64,000 nucleotides of DNA from Calvatia gigantea (Eukaryota > Basidiomycota > Agaricomycetes > Agaricales > Lycoperdaceae). Position 1 is the stretch's first letter. Each line of letters opens with the position of its first letter. The DNA is taken from assembly GCA_025093985.1 (NCBI GenBank), contig JACAAK010000007.1, forward strand, positions 2,046,001 through 2,110,000. The letters are read 5' to 3'. The notes under the pieces are model-generated. The model did no database searches. It was given only the letters and a program-made list of their open reading frames with translations, and was not told the origin of the DNA. This document shows positions 46,065 through 58,602 of this stretch, piece by piece. The position numbers were made by a program, and so were the translations under genes.

Positions 46065-48573
46065 TTACGCCCTCGAGCGTTTCATTAGTCGCTTCTTCTC
46101 GGCTTTGGGCATCTTGTTCTGACGGCGTTCTTTGGCTTCTGCTTTAACAGCCTTCTTCCGCTCCTGTGAATCCAATAAGACGTCAATTGCGGTCATGTGA
46201 ATCATAGACGCGATCCAGGAAACCTGGTCGGCGCGGATGCGAATAAGAAAGAAACCCAACGCCGATTGGGTAAAAATGAGGAAACCTGGTGTATCGACAC
46301 CGTAAAACCACCCTGATGCTATGGCGTAGTAAGTGAAATCGCTGCTCAGGCGAAATTACATGAAAGTTCTTCTCGCCTTGACGTAGCGACGCACACTCCG
46401 AGGCTAGAAAGATGCCACCAGAACACGAACGGAGGAACCGGAGAGAATTCGAGCGAACCCAATTGACAAGACAGACGCCGTTCCTTGGAGCAAGCGATTA
46501 AGGACTAGTCAGGGACTCACCTTTTTAGCTTCCCGATCCTCATTACGATGCCCTTTTGGTTTCTTTTCGACCCATCCATCCTTAATTTGGTGTTCCATCC
46601 CGTCACTGGAACCCCCTTCGCCTTCTCCCTCTTCCTCACTTTCATCATAACTTCCAATTTCACCTTCACCCTGACTATTGCGGGGCCCGCCTCCGTATAA
46701 AAATTCAACTTCGGGAGTTGATGTATTGACGTCTCCTTGATCAGCCCTATCCCCGTCAGGAGCAACGGCGGAGGTCGAGAATCGAACTTTAGTTGACGGC
46801 GTGGAAGTTGGTGGAGCTGTATTCATCTTCTGTTCGGTCGACTTCTCATCTACATCTTCGTTTTTGTCATTCAAAACCAACGCCGACGTAGGTTTGATGA
46901 TATCGATGGTGTCGGCATAGATAAGCTCGCCACCCTTGCCTTCAATCATTTTTTCCACATCACGCTCGGGATCATATACCTCATTCAAGGTGCGTGGGAT
47001 AAACGAACGCAAGAATACAGAATCCTCGTGGGCAGTCTGGCCTGAGCCAAAAGATGTCTCGTCCTGCGGTTCTTCAGGCTGTTCCATCCAATGAGATAAT
47101 ATTTTGGCCTCCAGTTCATCAATTTCTTCCGTTATTGCAGGTAATTCTTGAGACTCTGGGATGAGCCGCGCTCGCGTGACGAAGTCGAAACACCTCCGGA
47201 GACCAAGGCATCGGACTCCGAGTTTGCCGAAGAAGTCTTCAACGTTTTTGATGTCATTACGAAGGAAGTCGAAAGCTGAGGGATGGTCATGCTCGACACT
47301 CTGTGATACGTCAATAATATAAAGACGGTTTTGGTGATAGAGGATGTTGTATTCGGAGAGATCTGCATGAACGAGTTTGCAGCGGTGAAATAGACGGCGG
47401 ACGATGAGGACTAATTCCGTGTAAAGGGTGTTCAGAGAGTCTGCAGGTAATTGCGCATCTTTTAGACGAGGTGACGGCCTACAAGTTGTGAGACAAGGCA
47501 AAAAGCGTACATCATCAGAAAGCACACACCAGCCTTCCTGATCCCCTAGGAATGTCATAACAAGTACATTTTCCCGGACCTCGATAGGGTCTTGGGCAGT
47601 GAATGCCAGCGGCGACGAGTCGCTTGAGGTTGCGCATTTCTTTTTCCGCCCATAGGCGAACCATTTTCCTTGGGTTTCGGCGACTGTAACCTCGCCTGAA
47701 ACGATATTCACCAGTGACGTATTTATCTCGATCCTTAAAAATGAGAATAGATGTTTTGTAGATTTTGAGGGCGAGATGACTTCGGTCGGACGTGAGCGCG
47801 TGATAAACATTGGCCTTTATAGCCGTTGAGATCAGTTGTTTTGTTCAAGGTAAGCTTAACAAAAGCCGCACCTCTTTACCAGTGCTGATGCATCCGTTCA
47901 CTTCGTCGATGACGCCTCGTCCTATCATTTTGAGCAAGATAAGTCGGGTGCGAGGATCGAGGACTTGTTCATTGGTGGCTCGATCGCTTTTGTCCTTCAT
48001 ATTGGCGTGGGCACTTGGACCTTTCCTATTAATACCGACACCGAGGACATACGGAGCGTCGATCCTAGCAAGGTGGGAATTGAATTTCGAAGTAAACGCA
48101 GCCAACTGGTCCACGGTTTTATCCTTGGCAGAGGCAACCTTGATTACGGGTTGAGATGGACTAGGGCGAGGCTGGTTTATAACTGGCAGCGCAGCAACAG
48201 AAGTTCCCGCTGCGGTAGCAGATGCTACCCCTTGAGCGTTTCCAGACCGGATGGCGGCATGCTGTCGTAAGCGATTAAACTGTTTGGTGAAATCTGCTTC
48301 AGTTGAGCTTCACGTCATTGGCATTGAGCAGAACATTGTACCTCTCTCCGCTATCTCCCAATCCTCATCTTCTACGCGATTCTCGTCGTATGTATAATCT
48401 ATTTCGCCGTCAAAGTCATCATCAACCTCTCCATCTTCACTATCTTCATCTTCATTGAGATCGTAGGTATCAATGTAGGTACCTCCCTCTCTATGCAGAA
48501 ATTGTTCATCCTGCTGATTCTCTGGCGCGTTATCAAACTGTCCTGACTCGATGGAGCCTGTGAGGGAGGCCAT
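46065..48573 (-). CDS. RIO1: Atypical protein kinase RIO1, with one apparent frame break
   Basis: Kinase/ATPase needed for late 40S ribosome maturation. Exons: [20 protein letters not shown] with an acidic stretch ([20 protein letters not shown]), [40 protein letters not shown] plus NVYHAL (nucleotide loop), [116 protein letters not shown] (catalytic D and N), [20 protein letters not shown] and an acidic/basic tail. The last exon [20 protein letters not shown] follows a ~355-nt intron. Between IHCPRP and IEVREN the frame shifts because of an extra C on the coding strand (GGG at 47587-47589 on the plus strand). Because RIO1 is essential and otherwise perfect, a sequence error is the likely cause. 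Confidence 0.93.
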
Positions 48574-48759
48574 AACCTAAGTGAGGGTATAGAGTAAGAA
48601 CTTTCAATTTCGTAAAATCTTGCAAAAAGATTAATGGGCGATCACGTGGAGTGACCTCATAAGTACCTGTTCTTCTGGATGATGATGAACTCTGTGTTTC
48701 TATCCCCCAACAACTGTTCTCCTGGAGGAACATTCATTTCGCTGGCGTGACAAGGACTC

Positions 48760-49452
48760 ATGGACACCCTCAGACGACGTGTGACTTTCAAATTTACTGA
48801 ACACGACGAGGGAGACAGCGATAGGATACTGGATGAACAGGGTCCGTGTGTTTATGCTCATGAACTCGCCTCGAAATCTTATGTCTGGTAGAACAAGATG
48901 AGGTCATCCAAGATCTTCGTGAACAAAATGAAAAATCTAGACAACAATATTTTGTCTTCGTCAGAGTTCTCGTCCTCTTATCGGCCATTCTGTGCGTACC
49001 GTATCCATACTTCCCAAAGCTTGCGGGGAAACTCATTCAGAATCAGGCAATTTATCCATCTACTATCACCAACGAAAGCCAACCCTCTCCTCGTCGTCTT
49101 CCCAGAAACAACCACGTCAGCCACATCCACGATACCCTTCGCTGCTGGATTTACCCTCCTTTCACTTCTTATTCATCTCAATCTCGCGTTACTCTTTCAC
49201 GCGGACGAAGTTCGAACACACCTTAAGCTCACACACAACCCTAAGCCCCTCTCATACAGTCTGCTCTACGCCCTATCTTCCGTGGCACCTACGCTGTCTT
49301 TATTTCTTCACTTGCCATGGCAAACGACTTTATGGTGGTTACTCACAAGCCTAATTGTTTTTGTAGTCCAGAGCGTGATGGACGCCGTCGAGGGTAGTAC
49401 CCAAAGCATATCCGAATTGGAATCAAAGCGTTATGTAGCACGGGGAGCTTAG
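48760..49452 (+). CDS. Small membrane protein, divergent from RIO1
   Basis: Three exons. MDTLRRRVTFKFTEHDEGDS is followed, after an intron, by a charged helix (QDEVIQDLREQNEKSRQQYF) and a first hydrophobic stretch (VFVRVLVLLSAIL). A second intron joins to IRQFIHLLSPTKANPLLVVF. Three further hydrophobic segments follow: PFAAGFTLLSLLIHLNLALL, SYSLLYALSSVAPTLSLFLH and TLWWLLTSLIVFVVQSVMDA. The end, SISELESKRYVARGA, looks cytosolic. The family is not recognised. The shared 190-base region with RIO1 suggests a bidirectional promoter. Confidence 0.65.
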
Positions 49453-49607
49453 GGGCGAGAAGGTTGCGTGGAACTTATGTGCCGGCGCGGATGCGATTCT
49501 TCGCGTTGCTGATGTCCTGTCTGTTCGATTACAGATGTACCACATTTGGGTATTTTTAGTATTTTAGTAATCGCCTTCAGCATCATGTATTGAACGTCTC
49601 GTGAAAG

Positions 49608-50638
49608 ATGTCGATCCACCAGCTTTCTGGCAGTATACTAGCGCACTTATCTCGTTTAAAGGTTTTTCGCAAAATCTCGAAAGCCTCGAAAGACACATTC
49701 GCTTATGACGTGTCTCTCATTGCTTTATCCGCACGGTGCGTCCTCCTCGATGCTCGAAATTCAGCTGTCTGAAGCGTTGAACCTGGACAATGCAGCACCG
49801 GTTACCTCGTGGATGTCATCCAGGTACCGGAACATCTCGTAGAGATGACATACTCCTCACTCTTGGAGGAATTGACAACAGTAAGGACAACGCCCCCACA
49901 CGTCCTCGTGCCAGTCAGGTGAAAAGTGTGCTGCTAACAGGCATCAGAGCATTTCACCAACGTACTTCACCTCCATGAACCCTCCGCAAACCAATCATTC
50001 CTTGTGAATAAATCCCTCCTCCTCGAAAAGCTTGAGGCCTTGTTAGACAATCACAGGTCCAATGTATTTCCCGCGTTCGTCCGGCTCCCGGAAAGGGGCG
50101 AACCCCATAAAGCTAGTATTCGCTCTCTATCCTGATTTAACAGCCGAAACTGACGCAACGGCAGTTCGTCGACATCCCCCTCCCTCTTGTTGATGTTCTA
50201 CGGTTCCTCTTAACAAATCTCAAGGCTGGTACCGCGGGCAATGCGAGTGGGCTTCGCACTTCTCTTCAGCTGCCTCAAAACCTTTCCTCAGTGGTGTTGA
50301 TACCCTTAGCTGCGGTTCTTCTTGACTACCCAATCGCATATGTCCCAGCAGTTGCACATCAGACATCTTTCCTGAGCGGCGTTCCGCTCGTGGTATATCG
50401 CTGTTACATTTATATCCGTGAATCTGCAACTGAGAGAGGCGGTGTCACGGAAAGGCAGCATGTCTTGCTTCAGTTCTCTTGCCCAGAACAGTTAATAGAT
50501 GTCTCGAGTCCAATGAGCGTTGGACGGACTGTTTCTCATTTAGAAACCACATTCCAACCCCGCGTCATGTGCTTTCTTCCTGGCGGTGCCTTTCGTGTCG
50601 AACAGGAACGTGTAACTCTCGATCGTGTAGCACTCTAG
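49608..50638 (+). CDS. C1orf74/UPF0739-like protein
   Basis: A first exon (MSIHQLSGSILAHLSRLKVF, DVSLIALSAR) is joined by an intron (GTGCGT...TGCAG) to TGYLVDVIQVPEHLVEMTYS with SLLEELTTVRTTPPHVLVPV. A middle part in another frame reads FTNVLHLHEPSANQSFLVNK and VFPAFVRLPERGEPHKAS. The last exon reads QFVDIPLPLVDVLRFLLTNL, VVLIPLAAVLLDYPIAYVPA, TSFLSGVPLVVYRCYIYI and ends VTLDRVAL. The 'LDYPIAYVP ... GVPLVVY' block and the overall order recall the UPF0739 (C1orf74) family, which has no known function. Introns near 49919-49950 and 50118-50142 are inferred, and their exact borders are unsettled. The last exon is the best supported part. Confidence 0.5.
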
Positions 50639-50734
50639 TGTTCAAATGTTGAATATTCACTTGGTAGCAAAAGCACATTGAACAAGGATACACAAGAAAT
50701 CCTATAGCTCGATCTCTCCAGGACGTTAAGAAGT

Positions 50735-53280
50735 TTACTCAACATCCACATTAACTATTTTGATATCCTCAAACGGCTTGTCCACCTTGTTAGTCTTGAC
50801 ATTCTCAATCGCATGGACGACCTCCAGTCCTGAAAGAACTCGCCCAAAGATCGTGTGCTTCCTATCCAACCATGGCGTGGTTGTGGTCGTGATAAAGAAC
50901 TGGGACCCATTGGTGCCTGGTCCAGCATTCGCCATACTTACGGTATACGGTCTAAATGTCGTGAAAAATCAGTGACACCTCAAACTAGAAGCAAGAGCAT
51001 ACACGCACCGATCATGCTTCAAATCATCACTAAATTCATCCTCAAACTCCCTTCCCCAAATACTCGTGCCACCCGTGCCATCTCCAAGCGGGTCCCCGGT
51101 CTGAATCATGAACTTTGGGATGACACGATGAAAGATTATTCCCTCAAAGTATCCACTCCTGGAATGCCCGACAAAGTTTTCCACGGCTTTCGGAGCTTGT
51201 TGCGGGAAAAGGCGGATGTGAATATCACCAAGCGTGGTATGGATAGTGGCAGAGTTGGCAACGGGTGAAGGACCGGTGGCGTTGGCCACCGATGCTGATG
51301 CCACCGATTGTTCTTCGCGTGTAGGACGTTCATTAAAGATGTCGCGGTCGCTAGATTTGTCTCTGTTTGAATTCAGTCAGTGAAAATTCCTGAGTACAGG
51401 GGATTTGAAACTCACTCAGGTTCCGAACGAGTGAACATGTAGAAACGTTGGCGCTTGTATCCTGTGCAGACCAGCGTTGGGTCCCGTTGTCCTTTTTCGG
51501 CAAGAATGGGGTTAGCAGAGGCAGCCATAGCCTACACTTCTGAGTAAGCGCGCGGGCCTTTAAAAAATGAGGAACTGAGGACATACTACCGTCGTGACGG
51601 CCTTCTTCGCGGGGGCGCCTTGGTAGAGTGACAAATTCATGAAACGCACAGCTTCGTCCTTTCCAAGCAATCGCACTACACGATTCCTCACGGTGTTAAC
51701 AACTACCAGACCATCAACACCTCGCCAAGTAGCGATTTAACTCGGCTTCTCATACCTTTGATCCCTAGGAGCGTAGCGTAAATCACAAAAGCACCACTCT
51801 CGTCCCAAATGACGTTACTCCAGCGTGCAGGTATGTGCCCATCCGGCCCAGGAAGCTCAAATTCTTTCTCTACAGCCAGTCGCCGACCGAACTCCATATC
51901 TTCAACTCGGGATGTAGCAGTACCCGCTTGCTGCATTTCTTGAATGGCTTCAAGTGATTCATCATATTTTCGTATCAGTTTTCCTGATAGAAGCGAGAAG
52001 ATGCGAATTTGGCGATCAGGGAGCGAGAATGTAGCAAAGGAGGACTCGTTGGGTGAAAGTGTGATGCAGGTGGGTGTAGATTTTGACTGATACACTTGGG
52101 GATTAGACTAACCACGGAATTAACAATACTGCATACCTTCTTGAACTCATAGAGGTCTGTCGAACTCTTGTATGACCACAACCCCGGTACATTCTTGGGG
52201 AGACCCCACGGCTCCGACGGCTGCCAGTATTCAACAAAACCACCCTCGTCTGCAGAAATTACAGTGTCATACTTGTCGCTGTACTGATTTGGGGATCAGA
52301 ATTCGGTTGTAAATTGACCGACAAAGACGAACCGCCATGAGATGAACAGGGAGTCGGTGTAGACTTCCTACAACGTCAAGAGGTTCGTCACCTCCTCGTC
52401 CATCATAGAAACGTATGGTTCCGGATGCCGAGTCTGACCTACAGATATAATCAGCACCAGCGCGAGATAGACATGATTTTCCGGGGACACTTACACCGCA
52501 AGTAGACTCTGCGCTACCCCTTTGCGATGTACCCAGCAGCATGCATGAGGCTTGTAACCAAGCTTGATAATGTTTATCATATCTTTTCCATAGCATTAGG
52601 AGATGAAATTAACGCGGGTGTGAACCAACGTACCGAAGTTGACCACGTCGAACACCTTCGCAGTCTGGTCCCCTGATATGGTTGCAAAGATTTGTCCATC
52701 TGCGCTGGCCGACACACCGGTAATGGGCGTCAAATGAGCACGATAGTGTTTGACAAACTCAATGCCAGTTTCCTGCTTCTTCCATAGCTTGAGATGGCCG
52801 TCCACAGAAGTTGTGATCAGAAAGTCCGTTCTAGATTCCAAATCCGAAGTCAGTCGCTCTCAGCAACGCAACGCGCACACGACGCACTTGGTCATAACAC
52901 AGAAATCGATCACGTCGCGATGCATAAAACTCTTGTAGTATTGCTCCGTGTTGGGCAAATGTTCAAGGTACAGCCGTTCGTGAGGCAACACTAGAAAATA
53001 CAGAAACCGAAAATGTAGGTGGGTTCTTCCGTTGTATACCTTTTGAGGGCTCGACAGCACCAAGGGTGGGGAAGAGCTTACCTTTACGTTTCTTTTTCTT
53101 CACATTGTCTGTTTCGCCGGCTGGGAGAGGCATTGGCCCGACATCATCGTCCTCCGATTCCTCTTCTTCCATTTTCTGTTGTTTCCCGTTAGATCCGTCG
53201 GGCATTGGTTCGTCGTCTTGCCTTTCATCACGCCCGCGTTTTCCGAGAATCCTCTCATCCTGCATGTCCGCGTCAGACAT
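50735..53280 (-). CDS. PPWD1: Cyclophilin-WD40 protein (PPWD1 type)
   Basis: Peptidyl-prolyl isomerase associated with spliceosomes in animals. Eleven exons. An acidic/basic head ([20 protein letters not shown]) leads to [20 protein letters not shown] and [13 protein letters not shown]40 domain follows ([80 protein letters not shown]). After the linker [18 protein letters not shown] comes a C-terminal cyclophilin domain: [111 protein letters not shown]. Catalytic Arg (FHR), Phe/Gln ([15 protein letters not shown]) and Trp (TPWLDRKH) are present. All introns keep the frame. Intact. Confidence 0.95.
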
Positions 53281-53980
53281 AATGGTGGCGACTGGTATTG
53301 AGAGAGGAGGAAAAGATTAGTGAAGAAAAACAAATGCAAATACAGTGGTTCCAAGTTGTCCACGGTCTTTTGGTTCTTTATGTACATACTCTGAACATCA
53401 AAGATTGACTGAGACTACAAGAAGCTTGTGGGCTAAAAGAATGACCAGGCAGATCGTTTTCTATTGGAAATCAAAACCTTTACTCCGCCGGCAGTGCTAC
53501 ACCCTACATTCCCAATTGGCAATTCGACACTTACAGCGACGTGGCGACGTGAATCCGACTGAGTACTGAGGTATGAATAAAACAAGCCGCCATTCCTAAA
53601 TCAAATATCTTTAGAATCTCGTCCCTGTCAAATCCTACTTACCCTCGCAGGAGGTCGAGTGGCAACAGTGTGTCTGGTTCCTGAAACGGTATGTGTGAAC
53701 CACTCTCACAATTAGATAAATTGCGGGGTCCCTAGAACAAACCTTGGTCTACATCTACTATGCAACGAGCTGATGTTTTGAAGAAACTTATGGGCATTCT
53801 CAGAAATAAAATTCAACAGCTTTTTCCTGAACAGAAACGAGCAACACAGGAATACTGTGCAAATTCCAGAAGTTTCGGTCTTCCACAAGTGGAATATCTG
53901 AGCTTCTATTAATAGCATCTGACATTGTGATGTCCAACAACCTCTTCACATCTACAACTCTCACTCCCTCCATCCACAAT
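53281..53980. other. Divergent intergenic region
   Basis: About 700 bases between PPWD1 and CDC37, which point away from each other. Both promoters should lie here. The one-exon frames (for example 53345-53569) show no family features. Confidence 0.5.
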
Positions 53981-55677
53981 ATGCCTCTCAACTACTCCAA
54001 GTGGGACCAACTCGAGGTGACGCTCTGTTCATAGTCCTCAGTAGGGGTCAACTCATAATCTTATCACACCCCATATTAGGTGTCTGATGATTCGGATATC
54101 GAGGGACACCCCAATGTCGACCATAAATCACTCGTTCGGTGCGTAGCCCATTTCAGTGAATCCCCTACGAAAGAAATCTGATTTTTCACCTCGTATATGC
54201 AGATGGCGACAACGCGATATCCATGAAAAACGAGAAGCACGGAGACACAAGATCGCCCAGCTTCAGGCCAATATCGATTGCGACAACGTACTCCTACCAC
54301 GTATAACCGAGATATCGGAGAAGCTGGCAAGCGCAGAAACCAATCAACTATCCTACTTCAACTCCTTGGTTGAGAGACTCGAGAAGAATCCCTCAAAGGA
54401 TTGTCCCCCCGGAAATGATCCATCAAAATTGGAACAGACCTATGACGGAATGCTTCTTATCTTGCTGAGAGGCGTAACGGGTGCCGTAGGGAAACGCATA
54501 CAAGCACTGAATGTCACCGAATCAGAAAAGAACGCAAAGTTACCTCAAGAGTTGGCAACTGAGATGGCAATGCATGTGATGCAATTGAAGAAGTCGGTTG
54601 GTGATAAGCAGAAGGAGCTGGAGGAGGAAATCCATGAGCAGAATAAGAAGATTACGAGCGATGATATCCATGAGGGCTTTGATAGCAAGGTCCGTGATTT
54701 TTTTTTCCAGGATAACAAGCTCATAAGGCTGAGCATATTCACAGTATGTACCGCCAAAACCAGTACCTGAACCTATTCCCCTCACCAAACCCAAGAAAGC
54801 CAAAGAAGTGACGTATGAGGTATTGAACTCTGGAGCACCGTCCCCGGCTCCAGCTCCTGAGCCTTCACCTGAACCGGAAGAGGGGTCCGATACCGAAGAG
54901 ACTGAGCTCCCCCAGCTCACACCCTCATTAGAAGCGTTTTCAAAACTTCCACTTTACGCATACGAGAAGTCTTTCGAGTTCATCCAACAACACCGAGATG
55001 TCTACGTTTCAGGTGCTTCCGATGCTCTTCTGATTGCTGCGTTCACCGCAGAAAACGAAGGCAAGAAGAAATACGCGAAACAATGCGTCCATCAGAGTCT
55101 CCTGTTGCAATATTGCGAGAAGCTCGGTAAAGATGGTGTAGGAGTTTTCTTCAAGAAGTGAGTGCCTCCGCCACATCCGACCCCCTCTACTATTAACCTT
55201 TTCACCAGGATGATGAGTGGAGATAAACGTGCTGAGAAAGTTTTCGTCGATGACCTCGAGAAGACCTATGATCACCTCGCTAAACGTGTCGAAATTACCA
55301 AAGCTGAAGCAGCAGACTCCGCTGGCAAGGAACAAATACAACTTGTCGCCGAGAACCTGAATACATCCATCCACTTCAATGTTCCCGACGGTCCGCCTCC
55401 TACGACTATCGAATTGGAAGGCCCAGGTGCAGAAGAGCTTGACGTGGAGGAGGTTCGAAAAGCGTTGCAGATGCGTTGGGATATCTTTTGTTCATTCCCC
55501 AATGACTTGCAAGAGGCGTTGAAGACCGGCGAGCTGGAGGAGGTGAATAAGGTACTTGGAGACATGGACGTCCCGACTGCGGAGGACGTGGTGCAGAAGT
55601 TGGACTTGGCGGGCATTTTGGATTTCTCGGAGAAAGGAATCAGGGATGCGACCGGTCAAGGGGGGGAAAGTGCCTAA
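53981..55677 (+). CDS. CDC37: Hsp90 co-chaperone Cdc37
   Basis: Brings kinases to Hsp90. Five exons: MPLNYSKWDQLE, VSDDSDIEGHPNVDHKSLVR (the conserved N-terminal motif with the CK2-type Ser), WRQRDIHEKREARRHKIAQL, QANIDCDNVLLPRITEISEK, a coiled-coil (MQLKKSVGDKQKELEEEIHE), a Pro/Glu-rich linker (APAPEPSPEPEEGSDTEE), the Hsp90-binding domain (PLYAYEKSFEFIQQHRDVYV, ALLIAAFTAENEGKKKYAKQ, CVHQSLLLQYCEKLGKDGVG) and the C-terminal helices (EEVRKALQMRWDIFCSFPND, LQEALKTGELEEVNKVLGDM). The start MPLNYSKW matches the family N-terminus exactly. The third intron has a run of eight T close to its donor. Intact. Confidence 0.95.
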
Positions 55678-56054
55678 GGATGTTTCCGTGTGGACTTCGT
55701 CGTTGTCTATTCTTCTTAATAATTCCATGCATTGTATATCTGACACGACAACTTGCTCCTGATATATTTCAGTAACTTCCACAAACGGACGTGACAAGAC
55801 ATAGTTTCGGGCGCGAGCTCCCGTTAATGGGGAGTGTTGGATATTGACATGACAGTATTTATAGCAGATTTTCAAAAAGAATTACACTTCAAGATGGCTA
55901 GGGTCAACCAAAGCAGAATGTTATCTGTGATTTCAGGCGTTGAGGTAAAGCGGTTGGAATACACTTCAGTTCTACTTAATGTTTTTTGGGCTGCAACTAT
56001 ATCTGATAAATTATTACTTACGTCATCCTCCCAATCTCCCTCTGCTAAGAATCT

Positions 56055-56855
56055 ATGTCTGCAAGTCCACCACCACCACGGGATACAACAACGACAACAA
56101 CAACGACAACAATGGGTTTTACACTACCCTCTCCAACCTCCCCTGCAGCCAAAGCCCAAGCCCTAATGACCAAGAAATCACAAATTGAAACCGAAATCCA
56201 GTCCCACATATCTATCCTCCGCGCCAATAACATCGATATGAATACTCCCTTAGTCGACTCTGAAGGCTTTCCACGCGCTGATGTGGATATCTACGCTGTG
56301 CGGAGAGCAAGAGTGAGGATCATCGAGCTGAGGAATGATTTGAAGGATGTTATGGATGAGATTGGGAAGGCGTTGGAGGAAGTTTATGCACGGCCACCGG
56401 AGGCTCAATCGACGGTACAAGGCGGCGATGCCAGCGGGCAGGGTGAAGGAAGCGAGGATCAGTTAGTGCCGTATGCGAGGGTGGGTGATGTTGCGCCTGG
56501 AAGTCCGGCTGCAGAAGCTGGTTTGCAAAGAGAAGACCTTATTCTCAAGTTCGGCGGTCTTGTCAAGTCGTCGTTTAGCTCTCCTTCGGCCTTGGCGCCG
56601 CTGGCAACTCTTGTATCGCAGAACGAAAATGTACTCTTCAGTTCCTGACTTTGTTTGGAATTGACTGACATGGATATACAGAAACATATCATCATACGTG
56701 TGCGGCGCTCAGGCGGGCAAAAATTCTTAACATTAACACCAAGACAAGGGTGGGGAGGACGAGGGATGCTAGGGTGAGCCTTGAATCTCTTTCTGTATTT
56801 GGAGAGACACTAACGTTGACCAAGGTGTCATATTGTCCCGTATACGGGTCAGTGA
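56055..56855 (+). CDS. NAS2: 26S proteasome assembly chaperone PSMD9/Nas2
   Basis: Chaperone for Rpt5 during assembly of the proteasome base. Three exons. A Thr-rich start (MSASPPPPRDTTTT...) comes from an ACAACG-type simple repeat; MGFTLPSPTSPAAKAQALMT at 56112 could be the true start. Then come the helical N-domain (KKSQIETEIQSHISILRANN, TPLVDSEGFPRADVDIYAVR, RARVRIIELRNDLKDVMDEI) and a PDZ-like domain (ARVGDVAPGSPAAEAGLQRE, DLILKFGGLVKSSF, VSQNENKHIIIRVRRSGGQK, FLTLTPRQGWGGRGMLGCHI, VPYTGQ). Two introns with standard borders. Intact. Confidence 0.93.
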
Positions 56856-57101
56856 TGTATCCTTCCTCATATGTCTGTATTCCTTGTAAACTCGTCGTTA
56901 GCTATGACTATGAAAAGTAATACAAATAGCATTTCCCCATTCCAATAATGCCATGCAATAGATATTAGATAAAAAGAGCGGAGATGTAATTACAATGAAG
57001 GGAAAGGTGGATGATATCCGTATCCAATGCGACTTCGTCTAATCAAATAGAGGTATCTGGTAAGTTAAGTGTTGTCGCCAGCCACACACGCCTCAGGGCA
57101 T

Positions 57102-58465
57102 TCATGAACCGCGCCACCATTTACCAATCTTAGCCGACCCATACTTAATGCTCTTCCCGATCCCGGCAGTCACGACCCCCTTCAGCGTTTGCGTCGTTGC
57201 AGGACCCCTCACAATCCTACTCATCTCCTCCCTTACAATATTCCCCAGCATTTCCTCATCCGCCGCCAATTTCATCCAATACGCATTCTCATCCTCCTTC
57301 ATTAACTCCTGTGTTGTTCCCCTCTCTGCAAACCTCGTCTGTACCCTCACACGCAGGTTATGCGGCAACTTGCGTAGATGGAAACTCCTCGCGCGTGCGC
57401 TCGTATCCTGCTGAATTCCACTCTGGTGCGTCGGCCAATGCGTCCCAGGAAGCCCAACAACTAGCCGTTGATAGAGCTCCTTAAATTGTGGGCTTTGCTT
57501 CCGCACAATGTTCCCTACCTTCCCGCGGTTTTCTGCTGGAAGAATCATCCGTGGGTCTCCCGAATATGAAATCGCAGCTATAGTTTCAAATAGTTGCGTT
57601 TCGGAGAATTGTTCGGGGAGTGTAAGGAGCGCGGCGCGTACTGCCGAAGTAAGGTTGACTTGTTGGGTCAACCGTACACGAGCGTCGTCTTTGATGATTC
57701 GTAGGGGTTTGTGCATACGACCAGCCAAGTAGAGCGTGTTCCAATTGAGGAGATCGTTACATAGGTTGTCTATGCTTGTGATGCCATATTTAATCACCTG
57801 TATCCGGATCATGAAACAGGCAACGCGTCAGTTCGGATCGAAAGTGAGCGCCCTCGTTGGGCGCAGAGGGGGAAAAGTAAAAAAGGAAAGTGAGGGCACT
57901 CACCACACCATTCATGGGCACATACGCGTTGAACCAAACCCCTGGGCCCAAGTCCTCGACTCTCGCAACATAACTCGACCCAAAGATCCTAGCATGCAAT
58001 GGATAATGCGCTGGATGTTGCTGCATATTCATATAATGAAAATGCGCAGGGTGCGTCACTGCAAACATGAAATCCAACATTGGGGTTTCCTCCTTCTGCT
58101 TCCCATCTTGCTCGAACACCCCCGATCCGTACGCAAACGCATAGCGTATTGGAGATTGGAACTTGGCGACTATGGATTCCAGGAGTGCGCGTGTATCATC
58201 TGTCACAGGCAATAACTGATTACGGCCAAAGGTGGGGGGAAGTCTAGGTAGAGGTGGGTTTGTATAGTCGGTGAGAGACTGCAGGGCGGGGTTGAGGGTA
58301 GAGGTGTGATCGAGCTTTGGATTGCTGGCGTGATGATGATGGGGGTGGAGGTGGAAGTGGTTCACGTTGTGCAGCACCGCCAGCAGCGACAGATTCAGTA
58401 GCAAATGATCGACTAACAGTAAAGACGAGCGTTCGAGGTGGTTTACGAATTATAGCAGCAAACAT
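57102..58465 (-). CDS. TAM41: Mitochondrial phosphatidate cytidylyltransferase Tam41
   Basis: Makes CDP-diacylglycerol in the inner mitochondrial membrane for cardiolipin. Blocks: MFAAIIRKPPRTLVFTVSRS (presequence), LPPTFGRNQLLPVTDDTRAL, SPIRYAFAYGSGVFEQDG (nucleotidyltransferase GSG), PMLDFMFAVTHPAHFHYMNM, HPAHYPLHARIFGSSYVARV, GPGVWFNAYVPMNG, VIKYGITSIDNLCNDLLNWN, TLYLAGRMHKPLRIIKDDAR, VNLTSAVRAALLTLPEQFSE, DPRMILPAENRGKVGNIVRK and the tail GVVTAGIGKSIKYGSAKIGK. An intron of about 106 nt interrupts MNG/VIK. Between the presequence and LDHTSTLNP the frame changes: either an intron from GTTAGT to CAAAG (about 102 nt) or a one-base indel in the G5 run at 58341-58345. ATG 58463-58465 is the first good start. 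Confidence 0.9.
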
Positions 58466-58602
58466 CAGTGGGTTTGGTAAGAGGGGGTCACTAGCCAAAG
58501 CCAAGGTGGGATGGAATGAAAAACCGAATGACACAGATACACACGTGACCTAGTACCCCACTCTTTACAAAATATTTATTTTTCTACTGTCATTGAGTAC
58601 TT

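Noticed and set aside
57148..57484. Plus-strand frames inside TAM41
   Set aside because: Antisense shadows of a strongly conserved gene.
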